Assembly: GCA_003509235.1 (NCBI GenBank)
Contig: DONH01000479.1
Span: 1-6,320, forward strand
Length of the DNA: 6,320 nucleotides
DNA from: Planctomycetaceae bacterium
GTDB taxonomy: Bacteria > Planctomycetota > Planctomycetia > Pirellulales > UBA1268
Reading direction: 5' to 3'
Both the position numbers and the translations under genes were made by a program. A model generated the notes under the pieces. It was given only the letters and a program-made list of their open reading frames with translations. It was not told where the DNA came from and did no database searches. Positions 1-6,320 of this stretch are shown here, piece by piece. Every line of letters starts with the position of its first letter. Position 1 is the first letter of the stretch.

Positions 1-60
1 CCTCAAATTCATGTCACAAGACAGACTGTAGCAATCCATGCACACCGGGATCCACAAACT

Positions 61-435
61 ATGAACTCCAAATGTCAAAATTGCCACTTTATCGGAGTGG
101 CCTTAACGGTGTTGTGCTTTTCAACGTCCGCCGCCTTGGCGGAAGACATGAAGGGCCTGTTTGTTTCGACATCACCGATTGATTCTGGTCGACAAATGCT
201 CCTTGTTATCGACCCAGAAAGACAAGTACTTGCCGTCTATCACATCGAAACGATAAGTGGCGAAGTTTCACTTCGGAGCACCCGCGCACTTGGATACGAT
301 CTCCAACTTGAAGACTTTAACGCCGAAGACCCGAAACCGGCTGCTATCAAAAAGATGCTAAGCATCGGCTCAACCTCCAAGCCTCCAAGCGGTACAATCA
401 AGATAATCCCTCCTACGCCACAACAAAAGAAGTGA
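61..435 (+). CDS. small secreted protein of unknown function (planctomycete-like)
   Basis: I recognise no named domain. The 124-residue product starts with a convincing Sec signal peptide: a short n-region with one lysine and a CxxC (C5, C8), a hydrophobic core at about residues 10-22, and an Ala-Leu-Ala cleavage site after A27. C19 is not in a lipobox, so a lipoprotein is unlikely. The mature part is about 97 residues. Residues 45-88 read like a compact beta-rich segment (MLLVIDPERQVLAVYHI, then a GEVSLRS strand and YDLQLEDFN), followed by a helix (residues 92-100) and a Pro/Lys-rich tail. From memory, short planctomycete proteins with a 'lvvD...q.LavY.v' strand and a 'yDlql.dfN' block look similar; this is recall, not a search. 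The start is fixed by the signal peptide. Only a weak GGGA (47-50) lies upstream. It probably acts outside the cytoplasmic membrane. Being a gene: fairly sure; function: unknown. Confidence 0.72.
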   Translation: MNSKCQNCHFIGVALTVLCFSTSAALAEDMKGLFVSTSPIDSGRQMLLVIDPERQVLAVYHIETISGEVSLRSTRALGYDLQLEDFNAEDPKPAAIKKMLSIGSTSKPPSGTIKIIPPTPQQKK

Positions 436-520
436 CATTGGCTCTATTCCCCGTCTTGTCCCGCTCACTCGTTCTCGCGTTGTACTCAAAATCCTCTCGA
501 ATCCTCCCTTGGAGCGGAAA

Positions 521-555
521 TCAGGCATTCGTGCCGGTTGCGACGAATGCGCTGA
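521..555. repeat. bulged inverted repeat / predicted hairpin in the intergenic gap
   Basis: In the 221-base gap between the two plus-strand genes, GCATTCGT (525-532) is matched perfectly by ACGAATGC (543-550) around a 10-base loop. The pairing resumes after one bulged G (551) with TCAG (521-524) against CTGA (552-555). This makes 12 base pairs in all. A second small hairpin, CGCCG/CGGTG with loop AGTT and one G-T pair, lies at 600-613. Neither is followed directly by a T-run (the nearest, TTTTT, is at 629-633), so a standard intrinsic terminator is not supported. The pair could be a structured leader of the downstream gene, a Rho-linked 3' end of the upstream gene, a small RNA or a dispersed repeat. 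The rest of 436-656 shows no convincing gene or good promoter. Confidence 0.5.
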
Positions 556-656
556 CTGGATCGAGCCAAGCCGTCTGCGTAGACTTTTATACATGGGATC
601 GCCGAGTTCGGTGATAGTGGGATATAGGTTTTTGAGCAAGTAAGGCAGGCTGATTT

Positions 657-2096
657 ATGGCTGGTGGGTTATTAAACATTGCTGAAGCGGCCGCGCATCT
701 AAATATTTCAGATGATGCAGTGAAACAACTTGTTGACCAGCGAAAGCTCTTTGCAATCAGGGACACGTCTGGTCTCAAATTTAAACATGAAGAACTCGAC
801 CGTTACCTCGAAGAAAAACAAGAGAGCGGTGGGACAAATGCGACGGCACCGGAAACACCAGAGAGCGACATTTCACTAAATGGATTAGAACTCGATCTTT
901 CTCATGATGAGTCTTCATCTCAGGAGAAAAATCTGCAGCAAATAGATGGCGACAACACTCCAAACGTCCCTGAAGAAAAGCCTAGCTCCGAGATTGGACT
1001 CGGAGACCTTGAACTTGAGTCTGGTCTTTCACTTGCTGACAGCAGAAGTATTGATGATGGAGCGATTGAAGCAACTGGTATTCTACCGACTCAAGATGCA
1101 GAAGCATCATTACTGATCGGCGGCGACCTTGATGGATCAGACGTTGATGTTCCTGCCACACTGCTCGGGACTAACGAGGAATTATCAGAGTCAAAAGCAG
1201 AGAATGCTTCACCACAAAACCAAGACATTGAAAACGCCAAAAGCGTGGTGCTCGGTGAAGAAATTGAAATCAGCGGGATCGATGTTGATCTAAGCGATGT
1301 TGGACTCGCGGATTCAGCTGGAACTGAAGAACCTGCGCAGAGTCTCATACTTGGTGATTCCCTGGCTGGTGACATTGAAAGTATCGTTGCAAGTGACATT
1401 TTTATCGATGAAGGTTTAGCATCCGCCGTATTTGAAACTGATGAGTCCGGGAGCATTGTTGTACAAGACAGTGGATCTCTAGAGGCGAACGATACGAGTG
1501 GCATTATTGAAGATAACGACCAAAGCGGCATTATTGATTCCGACCTCACAGGCGGAGGTTCTGACGTTGGCAGCGCTATTTCAGACGTCAAAATGGAAGG
1601 GGGCCTCTCCCTTGAGGATGGGAAAATCCAGGCATGGGACGTCGATTTAGGAGAATTCCTCAATGACGTTGAGGATGACCCTGATGCCGCAACCATGCTG
1701 GGCACTGCGAATGAGTTTGACCTTGATGCAGAGGGTTCCTCAACGGATGACCCCAGTCAATCAGCTGACCTCGCTTCTTCTCAGGCGGGTGATTCGATGT
1801 TCGATAAATCAGCCGGACCGGGTGACTCAAGCTTCTTTGGTGAGGAAGTAGGGACGGACGCAAACCAACTCACAGCCGGTTCGGATATGCTCTCGAGTTC
1901 CTATGGTTACATTCACGACGATGCAAAATTCAACGGTTGGCAGGTGACAGGCTTGATCTGCTGCGCGTTACTGCTGCTCCTTGGTGGACTTCTGACTTTT
2001 GATCTTGTCAGGACCATAGGAAGCGAGGCTGACACCTCATTGTCTAATCCTCTTATTAGCGCACTTGAATACCCATTCGGATGGAAGCAAAATTAA
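657..2096 (+). CDS. helix-turn-helix protein with long acidic middle and C-terminal membrane anchor
   Basis: The 479-residue product has three parts. Residues 5-52 look like an excisionase/MerR-type helix-turn-helix (HTH_17-like): 'LLNIAEAAAHLNISDDAVKQ' as the helix pair, then a basic QRKLFAIRD wing and a KHEELDRYLEE helix. Residues 55-425 are strongly acidic, rich in Ser/Gly/Asp/Glu and probably disordered. They carry recurring short motifs such as LNGLELDL (74-81), GLGDLELESGL (114-124) and GIDVDLSDVGL (207-217), and a 9-residue repeat near 262-296. One hydrophobic helix spans about 428-451, followed by Arg452 and a tail of roughly 28 residues. With the DNA-binding part in the cytoplasm, the tail would face outward. 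The ATG is preceded by AGGCAGG at 643-649, a fair ribosome site, and the domain begins at once. Tandem stops TAA-TAG end it. Similar architectures are, as I recall, common in planctomycetes. The role is unknown; a membrane-bound regulator or DNA tether is inference. Confidence 0.87.
   Translation: MAGGLLNIAEAAAHLNISDDAVKQLVDQRKLFAIRDTSGLKFKHEELDRYLEEKQESGGTNATAPETPESDISLNGLELDLSHDESSSQEKNLQQIDGDNTPNVPEEKPSSEIGLGDLELESGLSLADSRSIDDGAIEATGILPTQDAEASLLIGGDLDGSDVDVPATLLGTNEELSESKAENASPQNQDIENAKSVVLGEEIEISGIDVDLSDVGLADSAGTEEPAQSLILGDSLAGDIESIVASDIFIDEGLASAVFETDESGSIVVQDSGSLEANDTSGIIEDNDQSGIIDSDLTGGGSDVGSAISDVKMEGGLSLEDGKIQAWDVDLGEFLNDVEDDPDAATMLGTANEFDLDAEGSSTDDPSQSADLASSQAGDSMFDKSAGPGDSSFFGEEVGTDANQLTAGSDMLSSSYGYIHDDAKFNGWQVTGLICCALLLLLGGLLTFDLVRTIGSEADTSLSNPLISALEYPFGWKQN
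1440..1544 (+). repeat. short tandem acidic repeat inside the helix-turn-helix protein gene
   Basis: Residues 262-296 are built from units with an SG-[SI]-[IL] core: DESGSIVV, QDSGSLEAN, DTSGIIEDN and DQSGIIDSD. The last three follow a 9-residue period. At DNA level the last two share AGTGGCATTATTGA (1497-1510) and AGCGGCATTATTGA (1524-1537), which are 27 bases apart with one mismatch, so this looks like recent in-frame duplication. Older units have diverged. Confidence 0.6.
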
Positions 2097-2098
2097 TA

Positions 2099-2115
2099 GG
2101 AAAAAAGAGTTTTCT
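2099..2115. terminator. weak A/T-rich hairpin between convergent genes
   Basis: GGAAAA (2099-2104) can pair with TTTTCT (2110-2115), including one G-T pair, around the loop AAGAG. It fills most of the 22 bases between the stop codons of the plus-strand helix-turn-helix gene and minus-strand comEC, so it is well placed for a bidirectional terminator. The stem has only one G-C pair, so the call rests mainly on position. Confidence 0.25.
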
Positions 2116-2118
2116 TGT

Positions 2119-4791
2119 CTACAAAATTCTGCGCCATCCTGTAGGACTGAACTGCTGTACGGCCATCCTGTCATCGGACATCCTAATTAACACAGCGCCA
2201 CGATTTAGCGGCAGGTCGCCAGCCGTTCTCAACACTGTCTGTAAGCCACTCCATCCTTGATGGAATTGCCTACAGACAAAAGACCAGTCGCGGCCGCCAG
2301 ACCCACTAACAATGATCACACTTGGCCGCACTTCTGATGCAATTTCACGCGGCAGCCCCGTTTTACTTCCATGATGTGGTGCAATGAGTACGTCACAAAC
2401 TGGCAAACCAGAGCATAGCAGTACGCGCAAGGAGTCGCCTTCGATATCCCCAGTCAATAATATTCGCTTTGATTCAATCGCGACGTCAAGAACAATGCTG
2501 TTTTCATTATCACTGACCTCGCTTCCTTTGGAACCTCGCTGTGGGTGCAACACTCGTGCGACGCATGATTGACCAACAGAAATAACATCTCCACTCAGAA
2601 CGGTCCGCACCGTCACCTGATGTCTAACAAGTAGCCTTTTAATTTCAGCTACAGACCGAGAGGGACTCGCCATAAATTGTGGTGAAACAATTACCTGCTT
2701 GACACAAAATTCTTCGAGCAAACCAGGCACGGCATTAAAATGATCTGTATCGGCGTGCGAGAGGACAAGATAGTCAATCGTATGAATTCGCTCGCTGAAC
2801 AGTGTTGCTCTTAATGACCGTAGAGCTGATCCCGACGCACCGAACCTTCCCGCATCGTAAACGAGGCAGCGTCCTTCCTGGGACTTCAAAACTATTCCAC
2901 AGCCGTGGCCCATTGCTGCAATGGTCATTCGACTTTCTTTTTGAGCAGCTTTTGGCATCCATTGCAGACCTAACCCCAACACGATAAGGCCAAGCAGAAT
3001 GACCCCGAACACGTACATTTTTAATCTCAATGCCGACCACTCAAATTCATTATACAGGCCTTCACACCAACGTTTCGGTGCCTTCTTCATCTTTTTTGAG
3101 TGGTCACACAGGTGCAAAAGTAGCAGCGTGACGACGACATACCAGATGACAAGCCACCAAGTAGGTAACGCCAGAACACGGAATGTACTTCCACTAAAAC
3201 TCGCTACCCACGTGACGATGCGCATAAGACTTTTGAACAAGAACCCCGCGAGCACACCCAAAGGCTCACACATTGAAATAGGTAGTCCTACTGTTACGAC
3301 ACAGGCAAACCCTGCAGCCATAGCCAAGGGGAGAAGGAACCCAATGAGCAGATTTGCCCCAACAGCAACTGGAACAAATCGATGGAACTCAGAAGCCACC
3401 AGAGGGACAGATACAGCCCATACCGAAAAACTTAAGAGAACGCCCCACCAAAGACTACGAGAGTATCGATGTACCGTATTTCTTAAAAAACCTCGATTCT
3501 TTTCGATTAAACTTTGAATCGGGTCTCGCAGCATTGTTCGTTCTCGAAACAACGCCCCAAGAGATATCAATACTGCAGTCGCAAGGAAAGAAAGTTGTGT
3601 CCCGGTAGCAAGAATCGAAACAGGATTCCACACAAGTAAAATTACACCAACGACTGCAAGTGCGTGAATCCCTGCGACGTGCCTCTTCATCCAGACCCCA
3701 GCACATGCGACCCACAGAAGTAATGTTGCACGCAACACAGGAAGAGCAGCACCCGTGAGCCCGGCATAGATTGAAATAACACACGCAACAACGAGCCAGT
3801 TTGTTCGGAAAGGACACCCAAAGAAGCGGAGCACATGGAAAATGGCAGTCGCTGCAAGCCCGACGTGCAAGCCTGAAATTGCAAGAACATGAACACATCC
3901 TGTGTCTGCAAACAAACGAGTCGTTTGTTCGGGCAAGGCGCGTCGTAGACCAAGAAGTAACGAGTCAGCAAGCGGTTGACTCTGGACGGGCACGATCGCA
4001 TGAATTCGATTGCGACACAACTGCCGCAACCAATCGATATAGCTCGCTATAGAAAGCGTGACACCATCGGGGCATACAATAATCGACGACCAACCACGTA
4101 CCCGTATGACCGTCAATACTCTGCTTTCTCGTGAAAACTGACACAAGTCAAATTCACCCGAATTATTTGGCGTTGAGGGTCTCATCGCCCGTCCATAGAC
4201 GCGAACGTGAGTTCCAACAGATAGCGGCTGAAGCTCACCTTCGACAAAAACACGTGCTCGGCCCGAGACCGGCACCCAGTGCTTGAAATTCCTGGCAGCA
4301 CTCAACTCCAGGACCCAGACCGACGTGTTTCTAAAACGACCGGTGTCAAGGATTCCTTCCGCATTTCTCATCCGTTCCGGAGCTTCTATTACACTCCCTT
4401 GAACTATGACTGGAAGTGAAGACTCTGTCAGACTCCAAGCTAATTCATTCCTTGGAAATAACCTTGCGCAACACCAAGCCCAGCAACACATACCGAACCC
4501 AATACCGACCAAAAGAGCCCACCATGCAACGCGCCGCATAACCACGGTATGGTTTTTCACCCGAAGCAACTGCGACGACAGAACAACACATCCTCCAGAT
4601 ACAACAACAAGCAATACAACCCACAACCCACCAAACCATGGGCAGCTACTTATGAGCGTTCCACCTGCAGCACCGAGGCCCAGAAAAATTACCACCGACA
4701 CCATCAAGGGAACTGATGGAATGAGTTCTCTGAGTGCAACATCGCTTTTCTTGAAGCGAAAAGCCTGACATGTCCGACTAACATCAAACAC
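2119..4791 (-). CDS. comEC: ComEC/Rec2-family DNA internalization channel
   Basis: This is a polytopic inner-membrane protein that carries transforming DNA into the cytoplasm as a single strand. At 890 residues it is full length or slightly long. Membrane helices lie near 27-49, 54-75 and 88-108, followed by a soluble OB-like region (about 118-235, the DUF4131 part). The Competence domain (about 272-560) carries the family signature HVLAISGLHVGL at 301-312 and many membrane helices. A last helix (592-612) leads into a metallo-beta-lactamase-fold domain (about 622-880). That domain has HADTDH (H679, D681, D683, H684), LLTGDIE (D782) and APHHGS (H806, H807), so the metal site looks intact and nuclease activity is plausible. 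The usual DVGQGDA opening is replaced by AAMGHGCGI, with YDAG following. The start is GTG; a stop lies three codons upstream and no good ribosome site is seen, so M30 is an alternative start. It lies 111 bases after prmC. Partner com genes are not in the window. Confidence 0.95.
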   Translation of the reverse strand: MFDVSRTCQAFRFKKSDVALRELIPSVPLMVSVVIFLGLGAAGGTLISSCPWFGGLWVVLLVVVSGGCVVLSSQLLRVKNHTVVMRRVAWWALLVGIGFGMCCWAWCCARLFPRNELAWSLTESSLPVIVQGSVIEAPERMRNAEGILDTGRFRNTSVWVLELSAARNFKHWVPVSGRARVFVEGELQPLSVGTHVRVYGRAMRPSTPNNSGEFDLCQFSRESRVLTVIRVRGWSSIIVCPDGVTLSIASYIDWLRQLCRNRIHAIVPVQSQPLADSLLLGLRRALPEQTTRLFADTGCVHVLAISGLHVGLAATAIFHVLRFFGCPFRTNWLVVACVISIYAGLTGAALPVLRATLLLWVACAGVWMKRHVAGIHALAVVGVILLVWNPVSILATGTQLSFLATAVLISLGALFRERTMLRDPIQSLIEKNRGFLRNTVHRYSRSLWWGVLLSFSVWAVSVPLVASEFHRFVPVAVGANLLIGFLLPLAMAAGFACVVTVGLPISMCEPLGVLAGFLFKSLMRIVTWVASFSGSTFRVLALPTWWLVIWYVVVTLLLLHLCDHSKKMKKAPKRWCEGLYNEFEWSALRLKMYVFGVILLGLIVLGLGLQWMPKAAQKESRMTIAAMGHGCGIVLKSQEGRCLVYDAGRFGASGSALRSLRATLFSERIHTIDYLVLSHADTDHFNAVPGLLEEFCVKQVIVSPQFMASPSRSVAEIKRLLVRHQVTVRTVLSGDVISVGQSCVARVLHPQRGSKGSEVSDNENSIVLDVAIESKRILLTGDIEGDSLRVLLCSGLPVCDVLIAPHHGSKTGLPREIASEVRPSVIIVSGSGGRDWSFVCRQFHQGWSGLQTVLRTAGDLPLNRGAVLIRMSDDRMAVQQFSPTGWRRIL

Positions 4792-4877
4792 ATTATCTAC
4801 CGTTGTGAATGCAGAACCGCGGTGTCTTTACGCGTGCCGGAAGACGCTCCTGCCGTCGCTTACAAAAGAAAGCGAGA

Positions 4878-4898
4878 GTTGGCCCAATGAGGGGCAAC
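4878..4898 (-). terminator. possible weak terminator after prmC
   Basis: Just past the prmC stop on the minus strand, GTTGCCC (4898-4892) pairs with GGG plus CAAC (4885-4883 and 4881-4878), with one bulged base and a 6-base loop. An imperfect T-rich stretch, TTTCTTTTG, begins six bases later. If it works, comEC would need its own promoter in the rest of the 111-base gap, where I see no good -35/-10 pair. The stem is short and the T-run is broken and displaced. Confidence 0.28.
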
Positions 4899-4902
4899 AC
4901 AC

Positions 4903-5811
4903 TTACAACGCCCGGGCCTGCACGATACGGGCCAATCCTGAAGCATCCTTCAATGTTGGTTCTCCGACCAACTCGGACGTCTCAGAGATACTTCTTTCAG
5001 CTGCCAAAACTGTGGAAGGGCCTATTTCAATAAACAACCATCCACCGGACGCCAAGCTAGCTGATGCCTGCTGCACTAGTCGTTGTACTATTTCACATCC
5101 TGTCACGCCCCCCACCAGAGCCTCTCGAGGTTCGTACAGCCGAACGTCATCAGGCAGGCCATCAAACTCATCTTCACGAATATATGGTGGATTACTCACA
5201 ATCATATCCCAGGACCCTGCCAGATCTGGATGGTCGAGCACATTCGATTGGAATAGCCTTATTCTTCTATCGAGAGCGTGCTTGCTCACATTAGCAGACG
5301 CGATATCGAGTGCCGCTTGTGAGACGTCTGTCGCTGTAATGCTGGCATCCTTCATGTGAGTGGCAAGTGCGATCGCAAGTGCACCCGAGCCCGTACCAAC
5401 ATCAAGCACACGCATGCCAGATTTGCCGGAAAACTCCTGCCTCCAAACATCAAGAGCTCGAACCACGAGCCCTTCTGTTTCCGGCCTCGGAATTAATGTC
5501 GCTGGTGTCACCTTCAGTGACATTGAGAAAAATTCCTTTGTTCCAACAAGATAGGCTACAGGCTCACCCTGGCCACGGCGACGCACAAGCTCTCTGAATT
5601 TTTGTCGTTGTTCTGCATCAACAACTTCATCAAACGCTGTATAGAGGAGAATTCGCTGACAGTTTCGTACAAAGGCAAGCAGCACTTCAGCATCAAGTCG
5701 CGGTGAATCACTGCCACGTGTTCCAAGCCACTCGGTCGTCCAAGTCAACAGTCGGCCAACAGTCCAGACATTTCCGTCGTCCCCACTGTTACTCGGTGAA
5801 TTATCTGCCAT
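4903..5811 (-). CDS. prmC: peptide chain release factor N5-glutamine methyltransferase PrmC (HemK)
   Basis: This cytoplasmic enzyme uses S-adenosylmethionine to methylate the glutamine of the GGQ motif of release factors RF1 and RF2, which speeds peptide release at stop codons. The 302 residues are normal or slightly long for the family. Residues 18-85 form the N-terminal helical recognition domain. The linker EPVAYLVG...FF leads to the conserved LIPRPET (106-112). SAM-binding motif I is VLDVGTGSGALAIALA (135-150), with an acidic residue at D162 (TATDVS) ending the next strand. The catalytic NPPY is N207-Y210, followed by the family's YEPREAL (226-232). About 15 extra residues rich in Ser/Asn/Asp precede the domain. 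The ATG at 5809-5811 has no strong Shine-Dalgarno. The gene follows prfA after 54 bases, the common bacterial pairing of enzyme and substrate. All key residues are present and the identification is secure. Confidence 0.97.
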   Translation of the reverse strand: MADNSPSNSGDDGNVWTVGRLLTWTTEWLGTRGSDSPRLDAEVLLAFVRNCQRILLYTAFDEVVDAEQRQKFRELVRRRGQGEPVAYLVGTKEFFSMSLKVTPATLIPRPETEGLVVRALDVWRQEFSGKSGMRVLDVGTGSGALAIALATHMKDASITATDVSQAALDIASANVSKHALDRRIRLFQSNVLDHPDLAGSWDMIVSNPPYIREDEFDGLPDDVRLYEPREALVGGVTGCEIVQRLVQQASASLASGGWLFIEIGPSTVLAAERSISETSELVGEPTLKDASGLARIVQARAL

Positions 5812-5833
5812 GCGTTCATCACGTCTTATCGAA

Positions 5834-5861
5834 AAAAGGTAACCGGCTCAAAAAGCCTTTT
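5834..5861 (-). terminator. possible attenuator-like hairpin between prfA and prmC
   Basis: In the 54-base gap downstream of the prfA stop (minus strand), AAAAGG (5861-5856) can pair with CCTTTT (5839-5834). This competes with a smaller GGCT/AGCC hairpin (5857-5854 with 5848-5845). On the minus strand the structure runs into a stretch of six T residues (5837-5832). This resembles a weak intrinsic terminator and could lower prmC expression relative to prfA. The stem is short and mostly A-T. Confidence 0.3.
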
Positions 5862-5865
5862 CCTG

Positions 5866-6318
5866 TTAACGAGCCACCGCACCACTCCGCCGTTCCTGAT
5901 GGACTCGCTCTGCCATTGCATCCAGCAAAAGATTTAACCGTCCAGCAAGGATCTGATCGAGGTTGAAATTCTGATTCAATCTGTGATCAGTCACCCGATT
6001 TTGGGGGAAATTGTAGGTTCTTATCCGTTGACTGCGGTCACCAGAACCAACCAGATCCTTACGCTCACTCGCACGTTTATCATGCTCAATTTGTCGCTGC
6101 CGCTCATAGATTCGTGTCTTCAGAACCCGTAGAGCTTTCGCAAAGTTCTTATGCTGGCTCTTTTCATCCTGGCACTGCACTACGATGCCCGTCTCCAAAT
6201 GTGTGAGACGCACCGCAGATGTTGTTTTATTCACATGCTGACCACCCGGCCCGCTGGCACAGAAAAGATCTTTCCGATACTCGTCGGGGCTAATGGTTAC
6301 CTCATCATCTTCAGGTTC
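5866..6318 (-). CDS. prfA: peptide chain release factor 1 (RF1), C-terminal part, cut by the window edge
   Basis: RF1 recognises UAA and UAG stop codons in the ribosomal A site and triggers release of the finished protein. About 150 C-terminal residues are present, roughly the last 40 percent of a usual protein of about 360; the N-terminal and codon-recognition (PxT) parts lie beyond the right edge. The reading frame is open to the edge. The catalytic loop is [12 protein letters not shown], with the GGQ encoded at 6246-6238. It continues with [23 protein letters not shown] and LVGSGDRS, then [15 protein letters not shown]. The RTYNFPQ segment is typical of RF1; RF2 has a different sequence there, and the short rescue factors lack this context. 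A GTG at 6232-6234 is an internal valine of this loop, not a start. Stop is TAA. prmC, whose product modifies the GGQ glutamine, follows 54 bases downstream. Confidence 0.96.
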   Translation of the reverse strand, partial: EPEDDEVTISPDEYRKDLFCASGPGGQHVNKTTSAVRLTHLETGIVVQCQDEKSQHKNFAKALRVLKTRIYERQRQIEHDKRASERKDLVGSGDRSQRIRTYNFPQNRVTDHRLNQNFNLDQILAGRLNLLLDAMAERVHQERRSGAVAR

Positions 6319-6320
6319 AG

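Noticed and set aside
585..594. TTTTATACAT as a possible -10 box for the helix-turn-helix gene
   Set aside because: No acceptable -35 sequence lies 16-18 bases upstream, so it is not called as a promoter.
432..614. 60-residue plus-strand frame beginning GTG and overlapping the stop of the first gene by four bases
   Set aside because: The stop/start overlap looks like translational coupling, but the sequence has no recognisable features and covers the hairpin at 521-555; not supported as a gene.
370..639. 89-residue minus-strand open frame, rich in Arg and Ser, across the first intergenic gap
   Set aside because: It overlaps the 3' end of the secreted-protein gene on the opposite strand, has no domain-like pattern and no ribosome site; it looks like chance.
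657..830. Excisionase-like domain as a sign of a prophage or integrative element
   Set aside because: No integrase, attachment site, flanking repeat or phage gene is present, and the protein is long and membrane-anchored, unlike a phage excisionase.
1091..1705. 204-residue Ser/Pro-rich minus-strand open frame
   Set aside because: It is the antisense of the acidic Ser/Asp-rich linker; its composition follows from the complementary codons.
2999..3517. 172-residue plus-strand open frame opposite comEC
   Set aside because: It is antisense to the membrane domain of a secure gene and has no domain-like pattern.
3455..3898. 147-residue Cys-rich minus-strand frame inside comEC
   Set aside because: The cysteines come from reading hydrophobic comEC codons in another frame; the comEC frame here carries the intact AISGLH region and membrane helices.
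4805..5359. 184-residue plus-strand open frame opposite prmC
   Set aside because: It is antisense to the conserved catalytic domain of prmC, including NPPY; a shadow.
5866..6234. GTG at 6232-6234 as the start of a separate short release-factor-like protein
   Set aside because: The frame continues upstream without a stop to the window edge and includes the GGQ motif, so this GTG is an internal valine of RF1.

Overview
The window looks like ordinary chromosomal DNA from a bacterium of the Planctomycetota, probably a Pirellula/Rhodopirellula-like lineage. This is inferred from protein style, not from a search. Three things suggest it. One is a predicted membrane protein with an N-terminal excisionase-type helix-turn-helix, a long acidic low-complexity middle and a single C-terminal membrane helix. 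The second is a small secreted protein of the 'LLVIDPERQVLAVYHI...YDLQLEDFN' kind. The third is a ComEC whose beta-lactamase-like domain opens with a GHG...YDAG variant. Base composition is roughly balanced. Shine-Dalgarno sequences are weak or absent, and at least one gene (comEC) probably starts with GTG.

Layout: a small secreted protein gene (61-435, +) is followed by a 221-base gap with two predicted hairpins and no convincing gene. Next comes the helix-turn-helix/acidic/membrane-anchor protein (657-2096, +). It converges, with only 22 bases between the stop codons, on a three-gene run on the minus strand. Read in the direction of transcription this run is prfA (peptide chain release factor 1, 3' part only, entering from the right edge), prmC (release-factor glutamine methyltransferase) and comEC (DNA-uptake channel). 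The gaps in this run are 54 and 111 bases and each contains a weak terminator-like hairpin, so co-transcription is plausible but not certain for comEC.

How the genes fit together: PrmC methylates the glutamine of the GGQ motif of release factors, and that motif of RF1 is visible here, so enzyme and substrate lie side by side in the widely conserved prfA-prmC arrangement. ComEC carries single-stranded DNA through the inner membrane during natural transformation and has no direct link to translation termination. The two plus-strand genes have no assignable pathway. The helix-turn-helix protein could tether DNA to the membrane or act as a membrane-bound regulator, but nothing in the sequence names its target.

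I found no tRNA, rRNA, insertion sequence, CRISPR array, toxin-antitoxin or defence system. The most interesting items are the membrane-anchored DNA-binding protein with its short acidic repeats, and the structured gap in front of it. No clear previously undescribed multi-gene system is visible.
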